A stretch of DNA of 64,000 nucleotides from Flavobacteriaceae bacterium MAR_2010_72. GTDB taxonomy: Bacteria > Bacteroidota > Bacteroidia > Flavobacteriales > Flavobacteriaceae. Position 1 is the first letter of the stretch. Each line of letters opens with the position of its first letter. Below the pieces are notes generated by a model that saw only the letters and a list, made by a program, of their open reading frames with translations, did not search any database and was not told where the DNA came from. The position numbers were made by a program, and so were the translations under genes. The DNA lies in assembly GCA_003550275.1 (NCBI GenBank), contig QXCW01000002.1, positions 2,492,001-2,556,000 of the forward strand, read 5' to 3'. Of this stretch, positions 16,988 through 29,700 are shown piece after piece.

Positions 16988-19900
16988 TTAATTATAATTC
17001 ATTTCTTGTTTAGCCTTCATCATTTCATCAAATTCTTCTTTAGAACCTACAATGATGTTGTCATAACGTCTTACACCTGTTCCTGCTGGAATTCTATGTC
17101 CAACAATTACATTTTCCTTAAGACCTTCAAGATCATCAACTTTAGCATTTACAGCAGCTTCGTTAAGAACTTTTGTGGTTTCCTGGAAGGATGCAGCAGA
17201 AATAAACGATTTTGTCTGTAAAGAGGCTCTAGTAATACCTTGAAGAATTGGCGTAGCAGTAGCTGGATGTGCATCTCTAGCGACAGCCAATTTTTTATCT
17301 TCTCTACGTAAAATAGAATTTTCATCTCTCAATTGACGCATCGTAACAATCTGTCCTGGTTTAAGCGAAGCTGAATCTCCAGCATCTTCTATGACCTTCA
17401 TTCCAAAGATTTTATCGTTTTCTTCAATAAAATCAGATTTGTGAACTAATTGGTCTTCAAGGAATACAGTATCTCCAGAATCAATAATTTGAACTTTACG
17501 CATCATTTGTCTCACAACAACTTCAAAGTGCTTGTCATTGATTTTCACCCCTTGTAAACGATAAACTTCTTGTACTTCGTTTACTAAATATTGTTGTACT
17601 GCAGATGGGCCTTTGATATTTAAAATATCATCTGGAGTTATCGAACCATCAGATAAAGGCATTCCTGCTTTTACATAATCGTTTTCTTGTACAAGAATTT
17701 GATTAGATAATTTCACAAGATATTTTTTTACCTCACCTAATTTAGATTCAATGATAATCTCACGGTTACCTCTTTTAATTTTACCAAAAGAAACCACACC
17801 ATCAATCTCACTTACTACTGCAGGGTTTGAAGGATTACGTGCTTCGAATAACTCTGTAACACGTGGTAAACCTCCTGTAATATCACCTGCTTTAGCAGAT
17901 TTACGAGGAATTTTAACCAACACCTTACCTACATTAATTTTCTCACCGTCGTCAATCATCAAGTGAGCTCCAACCGGTAAGTTGTAAGAACGAATCGTGT
18001 TTCCTTTAGCATCGTCAATATGAAGCGTTGGAATCAACTTCTTGTTTCTCGATTCAGAAATTACTTTTTCCTGGAATCCAGTTTGCTCATCGATTTCAAC
18101 TTGGTAAGTTATACCTTGTTCAATGTTTTCATATTTTACTTTACCAGCAAATTCTGAAATAATTACACCATTATATGGATCCCATGAACAAATAACATCT
18201 CCTTTTTTAACTTTATCTCCTGGTTTAACATTGATGAATGAACCATAAGGAATGTTATTAGTACTCAAAGTGATACCTGTTTTCTCGTCAACCAATTTCA
18301 ATTCAGAAGTTCTAGAAATCACAACTTGTGTTTTCTTACCTTCTGCATCAGCACTATCAACAGTTTTAAGGTCTTCAATCTCTGCAATACCATCAAATTT
18401 AACAATCAATTTGTTCTCTTCGGAAATGTTACCAGCAATACCACCTACGTGGAATGTACGAAGTGTTAACTGTGTACCAGGTTCTCCAATTGACTGTGCA
18501 GCAACAACTCCAACAGCCTCTCCTCTTTGAACCATTTTACCGGTAGCCAAATTACGGCCATAGCATTTAGAGCAAATACCCTTTTTAGCTTCACAGGTTA
18601 AAGCAGAACGCACTTCGATAGCCTCTAATGGCGAATCTCCAATACGTTTAGCAATAGCATCGTTAATGTGCTCACCAGCACTAACCAATAATTCTTCAGT
18701 TAATGGGTCATAAACATCATTTAGTGAGGTTCTACCAACGATTCTATCTTCAAGAGATTCAATAATCTCTTCATTCTTCTTCAAAGGAGAAACTTCAATA
18801 CCTCTTAATGTACCGCAATCTTCACTGTATATAATCACATCTTGAGATACATCTACCAAACGACGAGTTAAATAACCAGCATCGGCTGTTTTAAGTGCGG
18901 TATCGGCAAGACCTTTACGAGCACCGTGGGTTGAGATAAAATATTCTAAAATTGAAAGTCCTTCCTTAAAGTTAGATAGAATCGGATTTTCGATAATTTC
19001 ACCACCACCTGCGTTCGATTTTTTAGGTTTAGCCATCAAACCACGCATTCCTGTAAGCTGACGAATCTGTTCTTTAGATCCACGAGCTCCAGAATCAAGC
19101 ATCATGTACACCGAGTTAAATCCTTGTTGGTCTTCACGGATTCGTTTCATTGACAGCTCGGTTAATTCCGCATTCGTAGAAGTCCATATATCAATAACCT
19201 GATTATATCTCTCATTATTGGTGATCAATCCCATATTATAGTTACCCATAATACCATCAACTAAAGTATTGGCCTTATCGATCATACTTTGTTTTTCTGG
19301 CGGGATAATAATATCACCCAAACTGAATGACAAACCACCTTGAAATGCAAACTTATATCCTAAAGTTTTGATTTCATCTAAAAAGGCAGCTGTTTCTGGA
19401 ACACTGGTCACTTTCAAAATGTTACCAATAATATCTCTTAAGGATTTTTTGGTCAAGACTTGGTTTATATATCCTGCCGCTTCTGGAACTTGCTCATTAA
19501 ATAATACACGTCCAACCGTAGTTTCAATGATTTGTGAAGTTAATTCTCCGTTTTCATTGAAATCCTTGGTTCTTACTTTTATTCCAGCATTTAATTCAAC
19601 TTTCTTCTCATTGTAGGCAATTGTTACCTCATCTGGAGAATAAAATGTTAAGCCTTCACCTTTAACTTTAACCTCATCAGTAGATTTACGCAACTTGGTC
19701 ATGTAATACAAGCCAAGTACCATGTCTTGAGAAGGTACAGTTACAGGAGATCCATTAGCTGGATTCAAGATATTATGAGAAGCCAACATTAGCAACTGGG
19801 ATTCTAAAATCGCTTCTGGCCCTAATGGTAAATGCACCGCCATTTGGTCACCATCAAAATCTGCATTAAAGGCAGTACATACTAATGGGTGCAACTGGAT

Positions 19901-21289
19901 AGCTTTTCCTTCAATTAATTTAGGCTGAAACGCTTGAATACCAAGTCTGTGAAGTGTAGGAGCACGATTTAAAAGAACTGGATGTCCTTTTAAAACGTTC
20001 TCTAAAATATCCCAAACAACTGGTTCTTTTCTATCTATAATTTTCTTTGCAGATTTTACAGTTTTCACAATTCCTCTTTCAATCAGTTTTCTGATAATGA
20101 AAGGTTTGTAAAGTTCTGCTGCCATGTTTTTTGGCAATCCACATTCAAATAATTTTAATTCTGGTCCAACGACAATAACCGAACGTGCTGAATAATCCAC
20201 ACGCTTACCAAGTAAGTTTTGACGGAAACGCCCTTGTTTACCTTTTAATGAATCTGATAAAGATTTTAATGGTCTGTTAGAATCTGTTTTTACTGCAGAT
20301 GCCTTACGCGTATTATCAAATAAGGAATCAACAGATTCTTGTAACATACGCTTCTCATTACGCAAAATCACTTCAGGCGCTTTGATTTCAACCAAACGCT
20401 TTAAACGATTGTTACGAATAATCACACGACGGTATAAATCATTCAAATCTGAAGTCGCAAAACGACCACCATCCAACGGCACCAAAGGTCTTAATTCTGG
20501 CGGAATAATTGGAATAGCCTTCATAATCATCCATTCTGGCTTGTTTTCGCGATTTGCATTTGAATCTCTAAACGCTTCAACAACTTGAAGACGCTTTAAA
20601 GCTTCTGTTTTACGTTGCTTTGATGTTTCGGTATTAGCTTTGTGACGTAAGTCATACGATAATTCATTCAAATCAATTCTTGAAAGCAAATCTATCAAGC
20701 ATTCAGCTCCCATTTTTGCTATGAATTTATTTGGATCGTGATCATCTAAATATTGGTTTTCTTGTGGAAGTGACTCAAGAATATTTAAATATTCCTCTTC
20801 AGTCAAGAAATCCATTTTTTCTAATGGTTCACCATCTACATTTTTTGCAAGACCTGGTTGAATTACTACATAACGTTCGTAGTAAATAATCATGTCTAAT
20901 CGTTTAGATGGAAGTCCTAATAAGTACCCAATTTTGTTAGGTAACGAACGGAAATACCATATATGTGCCACAGGGACAACTAGGTTGATGTGACCAACTC
21001 GGTCTCTTCGTACTTTCTTTTCGGTAACTTCAACACCACAGCGATCACAAACAATACCTTTGTAACGTATTCTTTTATATTTACCACAAGCACACTCAAA
21101 ATCCTTTACAGGACCAAAAATACGCTCACAGAACAAACCATCTCTTTCAGGTTTATGAGTTCGATAATTAATAGTTTCTGGTTTAAGGACTTCACCGCGA
21201 GACGCAGCCAAAACAGACTCTGGAGAGGCCAAACCAATTGAGATTTTATTAAATCTCTGTACTGTATTCTTATCTTGTTTTCTTGCCAT
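16988..21289 (-). CDS. rpoC: DNA-directed RNA polymerase subunit beta'
   Basis: Largest polymerase subunit (1433 residues, the usual size in Bacteroidota). The N-terminal zinc site is [20 protein letters not shown] (CxC...CxxC). The catalytic Mg-binding loop is [14 protein letters not shown]. The second zinc site is near [13 protein letters not shown]. The bridge helix and trigger loop region carries [17 protein letters not shown] and [28 protein letters not shown], and the C-terminal IPAGTGV segment that binds omega is present. It follows rpoB after 81 bases with no terminator between them, so rpoBC is one transcript. Confidence 0.98.
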   Translation of the reverse strand: MARKQDKNTVQRFNKISIGLASPESVLAASRGEVLKPETINYRTHKPERDGLFCERIFGPVKDFECACGKYKRIRYKGIVCDRCGVEVTEKKVRRDRVGHINLVVPVAHIWYFRSLPNKIGYLLGLPSKRLDMIIYYERYVVIQPGLAKNVDGEPLEKMDFLTEEEYLNILESLPQENQYLDDHDPNKFIAKMGAECLIDLLSRIDLNELSYDLRHKANTETSKQRKTEALKRLQVVEAFRDSNANRENKPEWMIMKAIPIIPPELRPLVPLDGGRFATSDLNDLYRRVIIRNNRLKRLVEIKAPEVILRNEKRMLQESVDSLFDNTRKASAVKTDSNRPLKSLSDSLKGKQGRFRQNLLGKRVDYSARSVIVVGPELKLFECGLPKNMAAELYKPFIIRKLIERGIVKTVKSAKKIIDRKEPVVWDILENVLKGHPVLLNRAPTLHRLGIQAFQPKLIEGKAIQLHPLVCTAFNADFDGDQMAVHLPLGPEAILESQLLMLASHNILNPANGSPVTVPSQDMVLGLYYMTKLRKSTDEVKVKGEGLTFYSPDEVTIAYNEKKVELNAGIKVRTKDFNENGELTSQIIETTVGRVLFNEQVPEAAGYINQVLTKKSLRDIIGNILKVTSVPETAAFLDEIKTLGYKFAFQGGLSFSLGDIIIPPEKQSMIDKANTLVDGIMGNYNMGLITNNERYNQVIDIWTSTNAELTELSMKRIREDQQGFNSVYMMLDSGARGSKEQIRQLTGMRGLMAKPKKSNAGGGEIIENPILSNFKEGLSILEYFISTHGARKGLADTALKTADAGYLTRRLVDVSQDVIIYSEDCGTLRGIEVSPLKKNEEIIESLEDRIVGRTSLNDVYDPLTEELLVSAGEHINDAIAKRIGDSPLEAIEVRSALTCEAKKGICSKCYGRNLATGKMVQRGEAVGVVAAQSIGEPGTQLTLRTFHVGGIAGNISEENKLIVKFDGIAEIEDLKTVDSADAEGKKTQVVISRTSELKLVDEKTGITLSTNNIPYGSFINVKPGDKVKKGDVICSWDPYNGVIISEFAGKVKYENIEQGITYQVEIDEQTGFQEKVISESRNKKLIPTLHIDDAKGNTIRSYNLPVGAHLMIDDGEKINVGKVLVKIPRKSAKAGDITGGLPRVTELFEARNPSNPAVVSEIDGVVSFGKIKRGNREIIIESKLGEVKKYLVKLSNQILVQENDYVKAGMPLSDGSITPDDILNIKGPSAVQQYLVNEVQEVYRLQGVKINDKHFEVVVRQMMRKVQIIDSGDTVFLEDQLVHKSDFIEENDKIFGMKVIEDAGDSASLKPGQIVTMRQLRDENSILRREDKKLAVARDAHPATATPILQGITRASLQTKSFISAASFQETTKVLNEAAVNAKVDDLEGLKENVIVGHRIPAGTGVRRYDNIIVGSKEEFDEMMKAKQEMNYN

Positions 21290-21370
21290 TTTATTTAGTA
21301 TTCAGTTTCAGTCCCAGTATCCAGAAAGACATGTATTGCCAACTGCATACTGTGACTGTATACTATAAAT

Positions 21371-24300
21371 TTATTCTTCTAATCTAATATCTAATCCTAA
21401 ACCTTTTAATTCATGCATCAATACATTGAATGATTCAGGTAATCCTGGTTCTGGCATAGGTTCTCCTTTTACGATAGCTTCGTAAGTTTTCGCTCTACCA
21501 ATAACATCATCAGACTTAACTGTTAAGATCTCTCGAAGAGTTGCAGAAGCACCATAGGCCTCAAGTGCCCAAACCTCCATCTCACCAAAACGCTGTCCAC
21601 CAAATTGTGCTTTACCACCAAGCGGTTGTTGCGTAATTAAAGAGTAAGGCCCGATTGAACGTGAGTGCATCTTATCATCAACCATATGTCCTAGTTTCAA
21701 CATATAAATCACACCAACAGTAGCTGGTTGATCAAAACGATCTCCAGTACCACCATCATATAAATAGGTATGACCAAATCGAGGAATTCCAGCTTCATCG
21801 GTAAACCCATTTATTTGGTCTAATGTTGCACCATCAAAAATAGGTGTAGCATAAGTACGGCCTAGTTTTTGACCAGCCCATCCTAATACGGTTTCATAAA
21901 TCTGACCAATATTCATACGGGACGGTACACCTAGCGGATTCAATACGATATCAACAGGAGTTCCATCCTCTAGGAATGGCATATCTTCTTGACGTACAAT
22001 ACGTGCAACAATACCTTTGTTACCGTGACGACCTGCCATTTTATCACCAACTTTTAGTTTACGCTTTTTAGCAACATAAACTTTAGCTAACTTGATAATC
22101 CCAGCTGGTAATTCATCCCCTACCGAAATCGTAAACTTCTCACGACGTAACGACCCTTGTAAGTCATTTTCCTTAATCTTATAATTGTGGATTAAATCAG
22201 CGATAAGCGCATTTGTATGATCGTCTGTTGTCCAAGTTCCTGATGTTAAATGCGTATAATCATCTACAGCATTCAACATTTTCAAGGTATATTTCTTTCC
22301 TTTTGGAATGATTTCTTCTCCTAAGTCATTAAAGATACCTTGCGCCGTTTTTCCGTTTACAATAGCGAATAATTTTTCGACTAAAACATCTTTTAATTCA
22401 TCAAATTTCTTGTAATAAACAGTTTCTAAAGCATCGATATCTTCTTTATCTTTTGCTCTCTTACGTTTATCCTTGATAGCTCTTGAGAATAACTTTTTAT
22501 CAATAACCACACCATGTAATGAAGGCGAAGCTTTTAATGAAGCATCTTTTACATCACCAGCTTTATCACCGAAAATTGCTCTTAAAAGCTTTTCTTCTGG
22601 AGTTGGATCACTTTCCCCTTTAGGAGTAATCTTACCGATTAAAATATCACCCGGTTTGATCTCTGCACCAATGCGAATCATACCATTTTCGTCCAAGTCT
22701 TTTGTAGCCTCTTCAGAAACGTTTGGAATATCATTAGTTAATTCTTCATTACCTAATTTGGTATCACGAACTTCTAAAGAATACTCATCAATATGGATAG
22801 AGGTGAAAACATCTTCACGAACTACTTTTTCAGAAATTACAATTGCATCCTCAAAGTTGTATCCTTTCCAAGGCATGAATGCCACTTTCATATTTCTACC
22901 AAGTGCTAATTCTCCATTTTCGGTAGCATAACCTTCACAAAGTACTTGACCCTTGGTTACTTTATCACCTTTAACGACAATAGGTTTTAGGTTAATTGAA
23001 GTACCTTGGTTTGTTTTTCTGAATTTCACTAGCGGATACGATTTGGTATCGCTATCAAAACTCACCATTGCCTCTTCTTCGGTACGTTCATACTTAATGA
23101 TAATCTCATTTGCATCAACATACTCAACAACACCAGCGCCTTCTGCATTGATTAATACCCTAGAATCAGAAGCCACTTGACGCTCTAATCCAGTTCCAAC
23201 AATAGGAGCTTGAGGGCGTAATAGTGGTACCGCTTGACGCATCATGTTAGATCCCATCAAGGCACGGTTGGCATCATCATGCTCCAAAAATGGAATTAAT
23301 GATGCTGAAATAGACGCTACTTGGTTAGGAGCAACGTCAGTATAATTAGCATTAGATGGATCAATTACTGGGAAATCACCTTCTTGACGGGCAATAATCT
23401 TTTCATCATAAATTTTACCATTCTCATCCACTTTAACGTTGGCCTGAGCGATAAGTAAATCTTCTTCCTCTTCTGCACTTAAATAAGTAGGTGCATTTTT
23501 AATGTCCACTACTCCATTTTCAACTTTTCGGTAAGGTGTTTCAATGAATCCCATACCATTTACTTTTGCATAAACTGAAAGCGAAGAAATCAAACCAATG
23601 TTTGGTCCCTCTGGTGTTTCAATTGGACATAAACGACCATAATGCGTATAGTGAACGTCACGAACCTCAAATCCAGCTCTTTCACGAGATAAACCACCAG
23701 GTCCTAAAGCCGATAGACGACGTTTGTGTGTAATCTCTGCTAATGGATTGGTTTGATCCATAAATTGAGATAACTGGTTTGTTCCAAAGAATGAGTTGAT
23801 AACTGAAGATAATGTCTTCGCGTTAATCAAATCGATTGGTGTAAACACCTCATTATCACGAACGTTCATACGCTCACGAATAGTACGTGCCATACGTGCC
23901 AAACCAACACCAAATTGAGATGACAATTGCTCACCAACGGTACGTACACGACGGTTAGATAAGTGATCAATATCATCAATCTCTGCTTTAGAGTTGATAA
24001 GTTCGATTAAATATTTAATGATAGTAATGATATCTTCTTTGGTAAGCACTTGCTTATCCATACCAATATCAAGACCTAGTTTTTTATTCATTCTGTAACG
24101 ACCTACTTCTCCTAAAGAGTAACGTTGGTCTGAAAAGAATAACTTGTCAATAATACCACGTGCTGTTTCCTCATCTGGTGGTTCAGCATTACGCAATTGA
24201 CGGTAAATATGTTCAACCGCTTCTTTTTCAGAGTTTGTTGGATCTTTTTGAAGCGTATTATGTATAATGGCGTAATCTCCTTGTTGCGCACTTTCTTTGT

Positions 24301-25183
24301 GTAAAAGAATTGTTTTTACATCAGCCTCAAGGATTTCCTCAATATTATCTTTGTCTATGATGGTGTCACGATCTAATACAATTTCGTTACGCTCAATAGA
24401 TACTACTTCACCAGTATCTTCATCAACGAAATCTTCATGCCATGTATTAAGTACACGTGCCGCCAATTTGCGACCAAGTACCTTCTTTAAACCGGCTTTT
24501 GACACTTTAATTTCTTCAGCAAGGTCAAAAATTTCAAGGATATCTTTATCACGTTCAAAACCAATGGCTCTAAACAAGGTCGTTACCGGTAATTTTTTCT
24601 TTCTATCAATATAAGCATACATGACGCTATTGATATCTGTTGCGAATTCAATCCATGACCCTTTGAAAGGTATCACTCTCGCTGAATATAACTTAGTACC
24701 ATTAGCGTGGAATGATTGGCTAAAGAAAACCCCAGGTGATCTGTGTAATTGAGAAACTACAACACGCTCTGCACCATTGATCACGAAAGTTCCACTAGGC
24801 GTCATGTAAGGAATGGTTCCTAAATATACATCTTGCACAATGGTTTCGAAATCTTCATGTTCAGGATCAGTACAGTATAGCTTTAATCTGGCTTTTAAAG
24901 GCACGCTATAGGTTAGACCTCTTTCTATACACTCTTCAATGGTATATCGTGGGGGATCAATGAAATAATCCAAAAACTCCAAAACAAACTGATTTCTTGT
25001 GTCTGTTATAGGAAAGTTTTCCATGAAGGTATTATATAGGCCTTCATTACCTCTTTGTTCTGATTTAGTCTCTAATTGGAAAAAATCCTGGAAGGATTTG
25101 ATTTGAATATCCAAGAAATCTGGATAATCAGTTCTGTTTACTATAGAGGAGAAATTTAATCTTTCAGCTGTTTTTGCTAACAT
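21371..25183 (-). CDS. rpoB: DNA-directed RNA polymerase subunit beta
   Basis: Second largest polymerase subunit, 1270 residues. The rifampicin-binding segment is visible ([19 protein letters not shown] followed by [14 protein letters not shown]), as are the catalytic region [24 protein letters not shown], and the C-terminal clamp segment VWALEAYGA. The rifampicin region has the residues expected of a sensitive polymerase, including D in FMDQ, H in THKRR and S in LSALGP. It lies downstream of rplL; a long hairpin in the 125-base gap (25249-25286) may reduce read-through or be an mRNA processing site. Confidence 0.98.
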   Translation of the reverse strand: MLAKTAERLNFSSIVNRTDYPDFLDIQIKSFQDFFQLETKSEQRGNEGLYNTFMENFPITDTRNQFVLEFLDYFIDPPRYTIEECIERGLTYSVPLKARLKLYCTDPEHEDFETIVQDVYLGTIPYMTPSGTFVINGAERVVVSQLHRSPGVFFSQSFHANGTKLYSARVIPFKGSWIEFATDINSVMYAYIDRKKKLPVTTLFRAIGFERDKDILEIFDLAEEIKVSKAGLKKVLGRKLAARVLNTWHEDFVDEDTGEVVSIERNEIVLDRDTIIDKDNIEEILEADVKTILLHKESAQQGDYAIIHNTLQKDPTNSEKEAVEHIYRQLRNAEPPDEETARGIIDKLFFSDQRYSLGEVGRYRMNKKLGLDIGMDKQVLTKEDIITIIKYLIELINSKAEIDDIDHLSNRRVRTVGEQLSSQFGVGLARMARTIRERMNVRDNEVFTPIDLINAKTLSSVINSFFGTNQLSQFMDQTNPLAEITHKRRLSALGPGGLSRERAGFEVRDVHYTHYGRLCPIETPEGPNIGLISSLSVYAKVNGMGFIETPYRKVENGVVDIKNAPTYLSAEEEEDLLIAQANVKVDENGKIYDEKIIARQEGDFPVIDPSNANYTDVAPNQVASISASLIPFLEHDDANRALMGSNMMRQAVPLLRPQAPIVGTGLERQVASDSRVLINAEGAGVVEYVDANEIIIKYERTEEEAMVSFDSDTKSYPLVKFRKTNQGTSINLKPIVVKGDKVTKGQVLCEGYATENGELALGRNMKVAFMPWKGYNFEDAIVISEKVVREDVFTSIHIDEYSLEVRDTKLGNEELTNDIPNVSEEATKDLDENGMIRIGAEIKPGDILIGKITPKGESDPTPEEKLLRAIFGDKAGDVKDASLKASPSLHGVVIDKKLFSRAIKDKRKRAKDKEDIDALETVYYKKFDELKDVLVEKLFAIVNGKTAQGIFNDLGEEIIPKGKKYTLKMLNAVDDYTHLTSGTWTTDDHTNALIADLIHNYKIKENDLQGSLRREKFTISVGDELPAGIIKLAKVYVAKKRKLKVGDKMAGRHGNKGIVARIVRQEDMPFLEDGTPVDIVLNPLGVPSRMNIGQIYETVLGWAGQKLGRTYATPIFDGATLDQINGFTDEAGIPRFGHTYLYDGGTGDRFDQPATVGVIYMLKLGHMVDDKMHSRSIGPYSLITQQPLGGKAQFGGQRFGEMEVWALEAYGASATLREILTVKSDDVIGRAKTYEAIVKGEPMPEPGLPESFNVLMHELKGLGLDIRLEE

Positions 25184-25248
25184 CGATGAACGAGATTTTG
25201 ATTAAAAAAAATAGTTGTTTTTTTATGTACATTTTATATACACAAAAG

Positions 25249-25286
25249 GGTTTAGGTCATTCCAATTAACTTGGAAGACCTAAACC
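25249..25286 (-). terminator. Hairpin (attenuator or processing site) between rplL and rpoB
   Basis: GGTTTAGGTC (25249-25258) pairs with GACCTAAACC (25277-25286), and inside it TTCCAA (25260-25265) pairs with TTGGAA (25271-25276), leaving one bulged A and a 5-base loop. On the minus strand the 16-bp stem is followed by CTTTTGTG, a short T tract. It lies where E. coli has a partial terminator and RNase III site that lower rpoBC output relative to rplJL, so a similar role is plausible here. Confidence 0.6.
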
Positions 25287-25308
25287 AAAATTTGTAGGTT
25301 TGTTGAAC

Positions 25309-25683
25309 TTACTTAAGCTCAACTTCAGCTCCAGCCTCTTCTAATGATGCTTTTAAACCTTCTGCTTCTTCTTTAGAAACACCTTCTTTGATGTTGCTAG
25401 GTGCATTGTCAACTAATTCTTTAGCTTCTTTAAGACCTAAACCAGTTAATTCTTTAACTAATTTTACTACTGCTAATTTAGAACCACCAGCGGCTTTAAG
25501 AACTACGTCAAATTCTGACTTTTCTTCAGCGGCTTCACCAGCGTCACCACCACCTGCAGCAACTGCAACTGCAGCAGCAGCTGGCTCAATGCCATACTCT
25601 TCTTTTAATATTGTAGCTAATTCGTTAACTTCTTTTACTGTTAAATTAACTAATTGTTCTGCGAAATCTTTTAAATCTGCCAT
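25309..25683 (-). CDS. rplL: 50S ribosomal protein L7/L12
   Basis: Stalk protein bL12, which recruits translational GTPases to the ribosome. At 124 residues it has the standard architecture: an N-terminal dimerisation helix pair, an Ala/Glu-rich hinge ([13 protein letters not shown] with a following AEEKSEF) and the C-terminal globular domain with the factor-binding segment [20 protein letters not shown]. It lies 59 bases after rplJ, forming the usual L10-L12 pair, and is followed by the hairpin before rpoB. Confidence 0.97.
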   Translation of the reverse strand: MADLKDFAEQLVNLTVKEVNELATILKEEYGIEPAAAAVAVAAGGGDAGEAAEEKSEFDVVLKAAGGSKLAVVKLVKELTGLGLKEAKELVDNAPSNIKEGVSKEEAEGLKASLEEAGAEVELK

Positions 25684-25742
25684 TTTCTATCGTTTTAATA
25701 ATTTTAAAAATATAATTTGTTTAAGTGCGTACTTATTTGTGT

Positions 25743-26264
25743 TTATCCTTCTTTTTCGGATAAGGTTTTAAGGATACCTGCTAGTTTTCCTCCTCCAGAT
25801 TTAAGAGCAGAAACAACGTTCTTAGCTGGCGATTGCAATAATGCTACTATATCTCCAATTAACTCTTCTCTAGATTTGATATCAACTAATGCATCTAATT
25901 GCTCATCACCAATGTAAATTGCCTCTTCTATAAAAGCTCCTTTAAGCAATGGCTTATCAGATTTTTTACGGAATGCTTTAATTACTTTTGCTGGAGCATT
26001 TCCAGTTTCAGAATACATTACAGAGGTATTACCTTTTAATATGGTTGGAAGATTTCCGAAATCTTTTTCAGAAGCCTCCATAGCTTTTACCAATAATGTA
26101 TTTTTAACTACAGCTAATCTTACGTTTGCTTTAAAACAAGCACGACGTAGATCTGAAGTGTGTCCTGCGTTTAATCCAGATATATCTGCTAAATAGATAT
26201 GTGTACTATCTGCTAATTGAGCAGTTAACTCTTCAATAACTTGTGATTTTTCTTCTCTTGTCAT
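25743..26264 (-). CDS. rplJ: 50S ribosomal protein L10
   Basis: uL10 forms the base of the ribosomal stalk and carries the L12 dimers. The protein has 173 residues. The N-terminal rRNA-binding domain starts MTREEKSQVIEELTAQL and contains the conserved run VVKNTLLVKAM, and the C-terminal helix (LLQSPAKNVVSALKSGGGKLAGILKTL) is the L12-binding spine. Only 18 bases separate it from rplA, so there is no room for the long L10-binding leader known in E. coli; regulation of the pair must differ or act elsewhere. Confidence 0.96.
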   Translation of the reverse strand: MTREEKSQVIEELTAQLADSTHIYLADISGLNAGHTSDLRRACFKANVRLAVVKNTLLVKAMEASEKDFGNLPTILKGNTSVMYSETGNAPAKVIKAFRKKSDKPLLKGAFIEEAIYIGDEQLDALVDIKSREELIGDIVALLQSPAKNVVSALKSGGGKLAGILKTLSEKEG

Positions 26265-26282
26265 AATATTAAAGTTTAACTA

Positions 26283-26972
26283 CTAATTAATTTTAGTATC
26301 AATTGATATACTCGGACTCATAGTACTAGACATGTAAATACTTTTTACATAAGTACCTTTTGCAGCTGTTGGTTTTAACTTCATTAGTGTTGTTAACAAT
26401 TCATGTGCATTACCAACTAATTTTTCAGCATCGAAAGACGCTTTACCTATTGGAGCATGTACAATACCTGTTTTATCAACTTTAAAGTCAATTTTACCTG
26501 CTTTAACTTCGGCTACAGCTTTCGCTACATCCATAGTTACAGTACCTGTTTTTGGGTTTGGCATTAAACCTCTTGGACCTAAAACACGTCCTAAAGGGCC
26601 TAATTTACCCATAATAGCTGGCATGGTGATGATTACATCAACATCTGTCCAACCACTCTTAATTTTATCAAGGTACTCGTCTAAACCTACATAATCAGCA
26701 CCAGCTTCTTTAGCTTCTGCTTCTTTATCAGGTGTAACTAAAGCTAAAACCTTCATGTCTTTTCCTGTTCCGTGAGGAAGGGAAACAACACCTCTAACCA
26801 TTTGATTCGCTTTACGTGGATCAACTCCAAGGCGTACAGCCAAATCAACTGATGCATCAAACTTGGTAAATGAAATTTCTTTTACCAAAGCTGAAGCTTC
26901 CTCAAGAGAATAAAGTTTATTTTTTTCAACTTTTGCTCTTGCTTCTTTTTGCTTTTTTGTTATTCTTGCCAT
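26283..26972 (-). CDS. rplA: 50S ribosomal protein L1
   Basis: uL1 builds the L1 stalk that guides deacylated tRNA out of the E site. At 229 residues it is the usual length. Conserved segments are [20 protein letters not shown] near the N terminus and the signature [21 protein letters not shown], with the C-terminal THELL-like helix region [14 protein letters not shown]. It is 11 bases downstream of rplK in the standard rplKA arrangement, where L1 commonly represses its own mRNA; I do not identify the binding site here. Confidence 0.97.
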   Translation of the reverse strand: MARITKKQKEARAKVEKNKLYSLEEASALVKEISFTKFDASVDLAVRLGVDPRKANQMVRGVVSLPHGTGKDMKVLALVTPDKEAEAKEAGADYVGLDEYLDKIKSGWTDVDVIITMPAIMGKLGPLGRVLGPRGLMPNPKTGTVTMDVAKAVAEVKAGKIDFKVDKTGIVHAPIGKASFDAEKLVGNAHELLTTLMKLKPTAAKGTYVKSIYMSSTMSPSISIDTKIN

Positions 26973-26983
26973 TTCAAAAAATT

Positions 26984-27424
26984 TTAATTGGGTGCTTGAC
27001 CGCCTTTAACAGTTATACCCATTGATCTTGCAGTACCTGCAACCATCTTCATAGCAGAATCGATTGTAAATGCATTTAAATCTTGCATTTTATCTTCTGC
27101 TATAGCTTTAACTTGATCCCAAGTTACTTTAGCTACTTTTTTTCTGTTCGGTTCTCCAGATCCTTTTTTTGTTTTGGCCGCTTCCAATAATTGTACAGCA
27201 GCTGGAGGAGTTTTTATTACAAAATCAAAGGATTTATCTTTGAAAACAGAAATAACAACAGGAAGAACTTTACCAGGTTTATCCTGAGTTCTAGCGTTAA
27301 ATTGTTTGCAAAATTCCATGATATTAACTCCAGCAGCACCTAAAGCGGGTCCTACCGGTGGCGACGGATTCGCAGCACCTCCCCGAACTTGTAACTTAAC
27401 TACTTTACTTAATTCTTTTGCCAT
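26984..27424 (-). CDS. rplK: 50S ribosomal protein L11
   Basis: uL11 is part of the GTPase-associated centre with 23S rRNA helix 43/44. At 146 residues it keeps the N-terminal proline-rich segment ([20 protein letters not shown]), the [13 protein letters not shown] run and the C-terminal RNA-binding domain with GTARSMGI and a final TVKGGQAPN. It follows nusG by 71 bases and precedes rplA by 11, as in nearly all bacteria. Confidence 0.97.
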   Translation of the reverse strand: MAKELSKVVKLQVRGGAANPSPPVGPALGAAGVNIMEFCKQFNARTQDKPGKVLPVVISVFKDKSFDFVIKTPPAAVQLLEAAKTKKGSGEPNRKKVAKVTWDQVKAIAEDKMQDLNAFTIDSAMKMVAGTARSMGITVKGGQAPN

Positions 27425-27495
27425 TTTAATAAATTTAGTTTGTACATCTTTTAGATTGGAAGCAAAAAGACATACTATATCTGTTGTAACAATTA

Positions 27496-28053
27496 TTAAA
27501 CTTTTTCAACTTGCATATAACTCAATTCTAATGGTGTTTTTCTTCCGAAAATTTTCACCATTACTTCGAGTTTACGCTTTTCTTCATTTATCTTTTCTAT
27601 GGTTCCATCAAATCCATTGAATGGGCCATCAATAACTTTAACTGTTTGACCTAAAGTAAATGGAATTGCGATGTTAGCGTCTGCATCAACCGATAGCTCA
27701 TCTACTTTACCTAACATTCTATTTACTTCAGATTGTCTTAACGGCACCGGGTCTCCTCCTTTTGTTTCACCTAAAAAGCCAATTACGTTTGTAATCGATC
27801 TAATTATATGCGGAATTTCTCCACTTAAATTAGCTTGAATCATTATATAACCAGGAAAGTAAACGCGTTCTTTGTTTATTTTCTTGCCGTTACGGATTTG
27901 TATTACTTTTTCGGTGGGAACTAGAACCTGTTCAACGTAATCTTCAAGACCTAATCTAGAAATTTCATTTTCTATATAAGTTTTTATCTTGTTTTCTTGA
28001 CCACTTACGGCTCTAACAACATACCATTTTTTATTTGCACTTGTTTCAGACAT
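27496..28053 (-). CDS. nusG: Transcription termination/antitermination protein NusG
   Basis: NusG binds the polymerase clamp and couples it to Rho or the ribosome. From the ATG at 28053 the protein has 185 residues. It has the NGN domain ([21 protein letters not shown], with VLVPTEKV and YFPGYIMIQ) and a C-terminal KOW domain ([22 protein letters not shown]). The open frame reaches an upstream ATG at 28083, but that start would overlap the secE stop and adds ten non-conserved residues, so 28053 is preferred. It lies between secE and rplK as usual. Confidence 0.95.
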   Translation of the reverse strand: MSETSANKKWYVVRAVSGQENKIKTYIENEISRLGLEDYVEQVLVPTEKVIQIRNGKKINKERVYFPGYIMIQANLSGEIPHIIRSITNVIGFLGETKGGDPVPLRQSEVNRMLGKVDELSVDADANIAIPFTLGQTVKVIDGPFNGFDGTIEKINEEKRKLEVMVKIFGRKTPLELSYMQVEKV

Positions 28054-28073
28054 TCTAAATACTTTATTTTTAG

Positions 28074-28265
28074 TTAAATCCAACTAAAATAGGCTTTAAT
28101 AACTTTACTGAAAACAGTATCTACTCCCCAAATTGCCAATGAAAATATGATAGAGAATACAGCCACTAAAACGGTTAATCGTTGCACTTCTGACCATGCT
28201 GGCCAAGTGACATTATTCTTTAATTCTTCAAAAGATTCTTTGATATAATTTGTAATTCCTGCCAT
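28074..28265 (-). CDS. secE: Preprotein translocase subunit SecE
   Basis: Small essential subunit of the SecYEG channel in the inner membrane. The ATG at 28265 gives 63 residues: a short amphipathic helix (NYIKESFEELKNNVTWPAW, with the conserved WP) and a single transmembrane helix (LTVLVAVFSIIFSLAIWGVD). The longer open frame to 28379 runs into tRNA-Trp and is not credible. It is followed 20 bases later by nusG, the universal arrangement. Confidence 0.95.
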   Translation of the reverse strand: MAGITNYIKESFEELKNNVTWPAWSEVQRLTVLVAVFSIIFSLAIWGVDTVFSKVIKAYFSWI

Positions 28266-28321
28266 CTGCTTTATATTATCTTGGTTACAGTAATTAATTT
28301 TTATTACTTCACCTTTTATTG

Positions 28322-28394
28322 CACGGGTTGAGAGACTCGAACTCCCGACACCTGGTTTTGGAGACCAGTGCTCTACCAACTGAGCTAAACCCGT
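28322..28394 (-). tRNA. tRNA-Trp (anticodon CCA)
   Basis: Minus-strand cloverleaf: acceptor ACGGGTT/AACCCGT with discriminator G, D-arm with GCTCAG, anticodon stem CTGGT/ACCAG around loop CTCCAAA (anticodon CCA), and T-arm with GAGTTCGAGTCTC. It lies between tuf and secE, where many bacteria place tRNA-Trp, and is probably cut from the same transcript. Confidence 0.96.
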
Positions 28395-28405
28395 AAATAT
28401 AAATC

Positions 28406-28433
28406 AAGGCGTCTTGCAAAAACAAGACACCTT
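28406..28433 (-). terminator. Hairpin between tuf and tRNA-Trp
   Basis: Arms 28406-28416 and 28423-28433 pair over 11 bp on the minus-strand RNA (one G-U) around a 6-base loop. The following sequence GATTTATATTT is U-rich but broken, so this is a weak terminator or a processing/stability hairpin at the tuf 3' end. Confidence 0.45.
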
Positions 28434-28456
28434 AACTCATATTTTTATGGTAATTT

Positions 28457-29644
28457 TTAGTCTAAAATCTCAGTTACCTGACCAGCACCTACTGTACGAC
28501 CTCCTTCACGAATTGCGAAACGTAAACCAACATTCATTGCAATTGGTTGGATAAGCTCAACAGTAATAGTTAAGTTGTCTCCTGGCATTACCATCTCTAC
28601 TCCAGCAGGTAACGCAATGTTTCCTGTTACGTCAGTTGTACGTACGTAAAACTGTGGACGGTAATTGTTATGGAATGGTGTGTGACGACCACCTTCTTCT
28701 TTTTTAAGGATATAAACTTCAGCTTTAAATTTAGCGTGTGGTGTTACAGAACCAGGTTTTGTAATAACCATACCACGAGAAATTTGCGTCTTTTCTATAC
28801 CTCTTAATAAGATACCAGCGTTATCTCCAGCTTCACCTCTATTAAGAATTTGACGGAACATTTCAATACCAGTAATTGTAGATGTCAATTTTTGCGCACC
28901 CATACCGATAATTTCTACTGGATCACCAGTATTAGCAATACCTGTTTCAATACGACCTGTAGCAACTGTACCACGACCAGTAATTGAGAATACATCCTCG
29001 ATTGGCATCAAGAATGGTTTGTCAATCTCACGTAATGGCTCCTCAATCCAAGAATGTACTGATTCCATCAATTGAATTACTGAATCTACCCATTTTTGCT
29101 CACCGTTCAATGCACCTAGTGCAGAACCAGCAATCACAGGACCATTGTCACCATCATATTCATAGAAAGACAATAAATCTCTGATTTCCATTTCAACAAG
29201 CTCTAGTAACTCATCATCATCAACCATATCCACTTTATTCATGAACACAACGATACGAGGAATACCTACTTGACGTCCTAAAAGGATGTGCTCACGAGTT
29301 TGTGGCATTGGACCATCAGTCGCAGCAACTACAAGAATAGCTCCATCCATTTGAGCAGCACCAGTTACCATGTTCTTTACGTAATCCGCGTGACCTGGAC
29401 AGTCAACGTGAGCGTAGTGACGATTTGCTGTTGCATATTCTACGTGTGAAGTATTAATTGTAATACCTCTTTCTTTTTCTTCTGGTGCGTTATCAATTTG
29501 ATCAAATGATCTCGCTTCTGAAAAACCTGCATCAGCTAATACTTTAGTAATAGCAGCAGTTAAAGTTGTTTTACCGTGATCTACGTGTCCAATAGTACCT
29601 ATATTTAAGTGTGGTTTTGAACGATCGAAAGTTGCCTTTGCCAT
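28457..29644 (-). CDS. tuf: Elongation factor Tu
   Basis: EF-Tu carries aminoacyl-tRNA to the ribosome. At 395 residues it has the standard three domains. G-domain motifs are [15 protein letters not shown] (residues 19-33), [13 protein letters not shown] (switch I), [12 protein letters not shown] (G3) and [13 protein letters not shown] (G4). Domain 2 begins near [20 protein letters not shown], and domain 3 ends [17 protein letters not shown]. It lies directly downstream of four tRNA genes and upstream of tRNA-Trp, the same order as E. coli tufB. It is the only tuf gene in the window. Confidence 0.98.
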   Translation of the reverse strand: MAKATFDRSKPHLNIGTIGHVDHGKTTLTAAITKVLADAGFSEARSFDQIDNAPEEKERGITINTSHVEYATANRHYAHVDCPGHADYVKNMVTGAAQMDGAILVVAATDGPMPQTREHILLGRQVGIPRIVVFMNKVDMVDDDELLELVEMEIRDLLSFYEYDGDNGPVIAGSALGALNGEQKWVDSVIQLMESVHSWIEEPLREIDKPFLMPIEDVFSITGRGTVATGRIETGIANTGDPVEIIGMGAQKLTSTITGIEMFRQILNRGEAGDNAGILLRGIEKTQISRGMVITKPGSVTPHAKFKAEVYILKKEEGGRHTPFHNNYRPQFYVRTTDVTGNIALPAGVEMVMPGDNLTITVELIQPIAMNVGLRFAIREGGRTVGAGQVTEILD

Positions 29645-29700
29645 GTTTAATTTATTTTAATCTTATTTAATATTAGTGTTCAATTATATTTATTTTTAAG

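Noticed and set aside
28266-28379. Upstream extension of secE
   Set aside because: The extra residues are translated tRNA-Trp; the ATG at 28265 gives the standard SecE.
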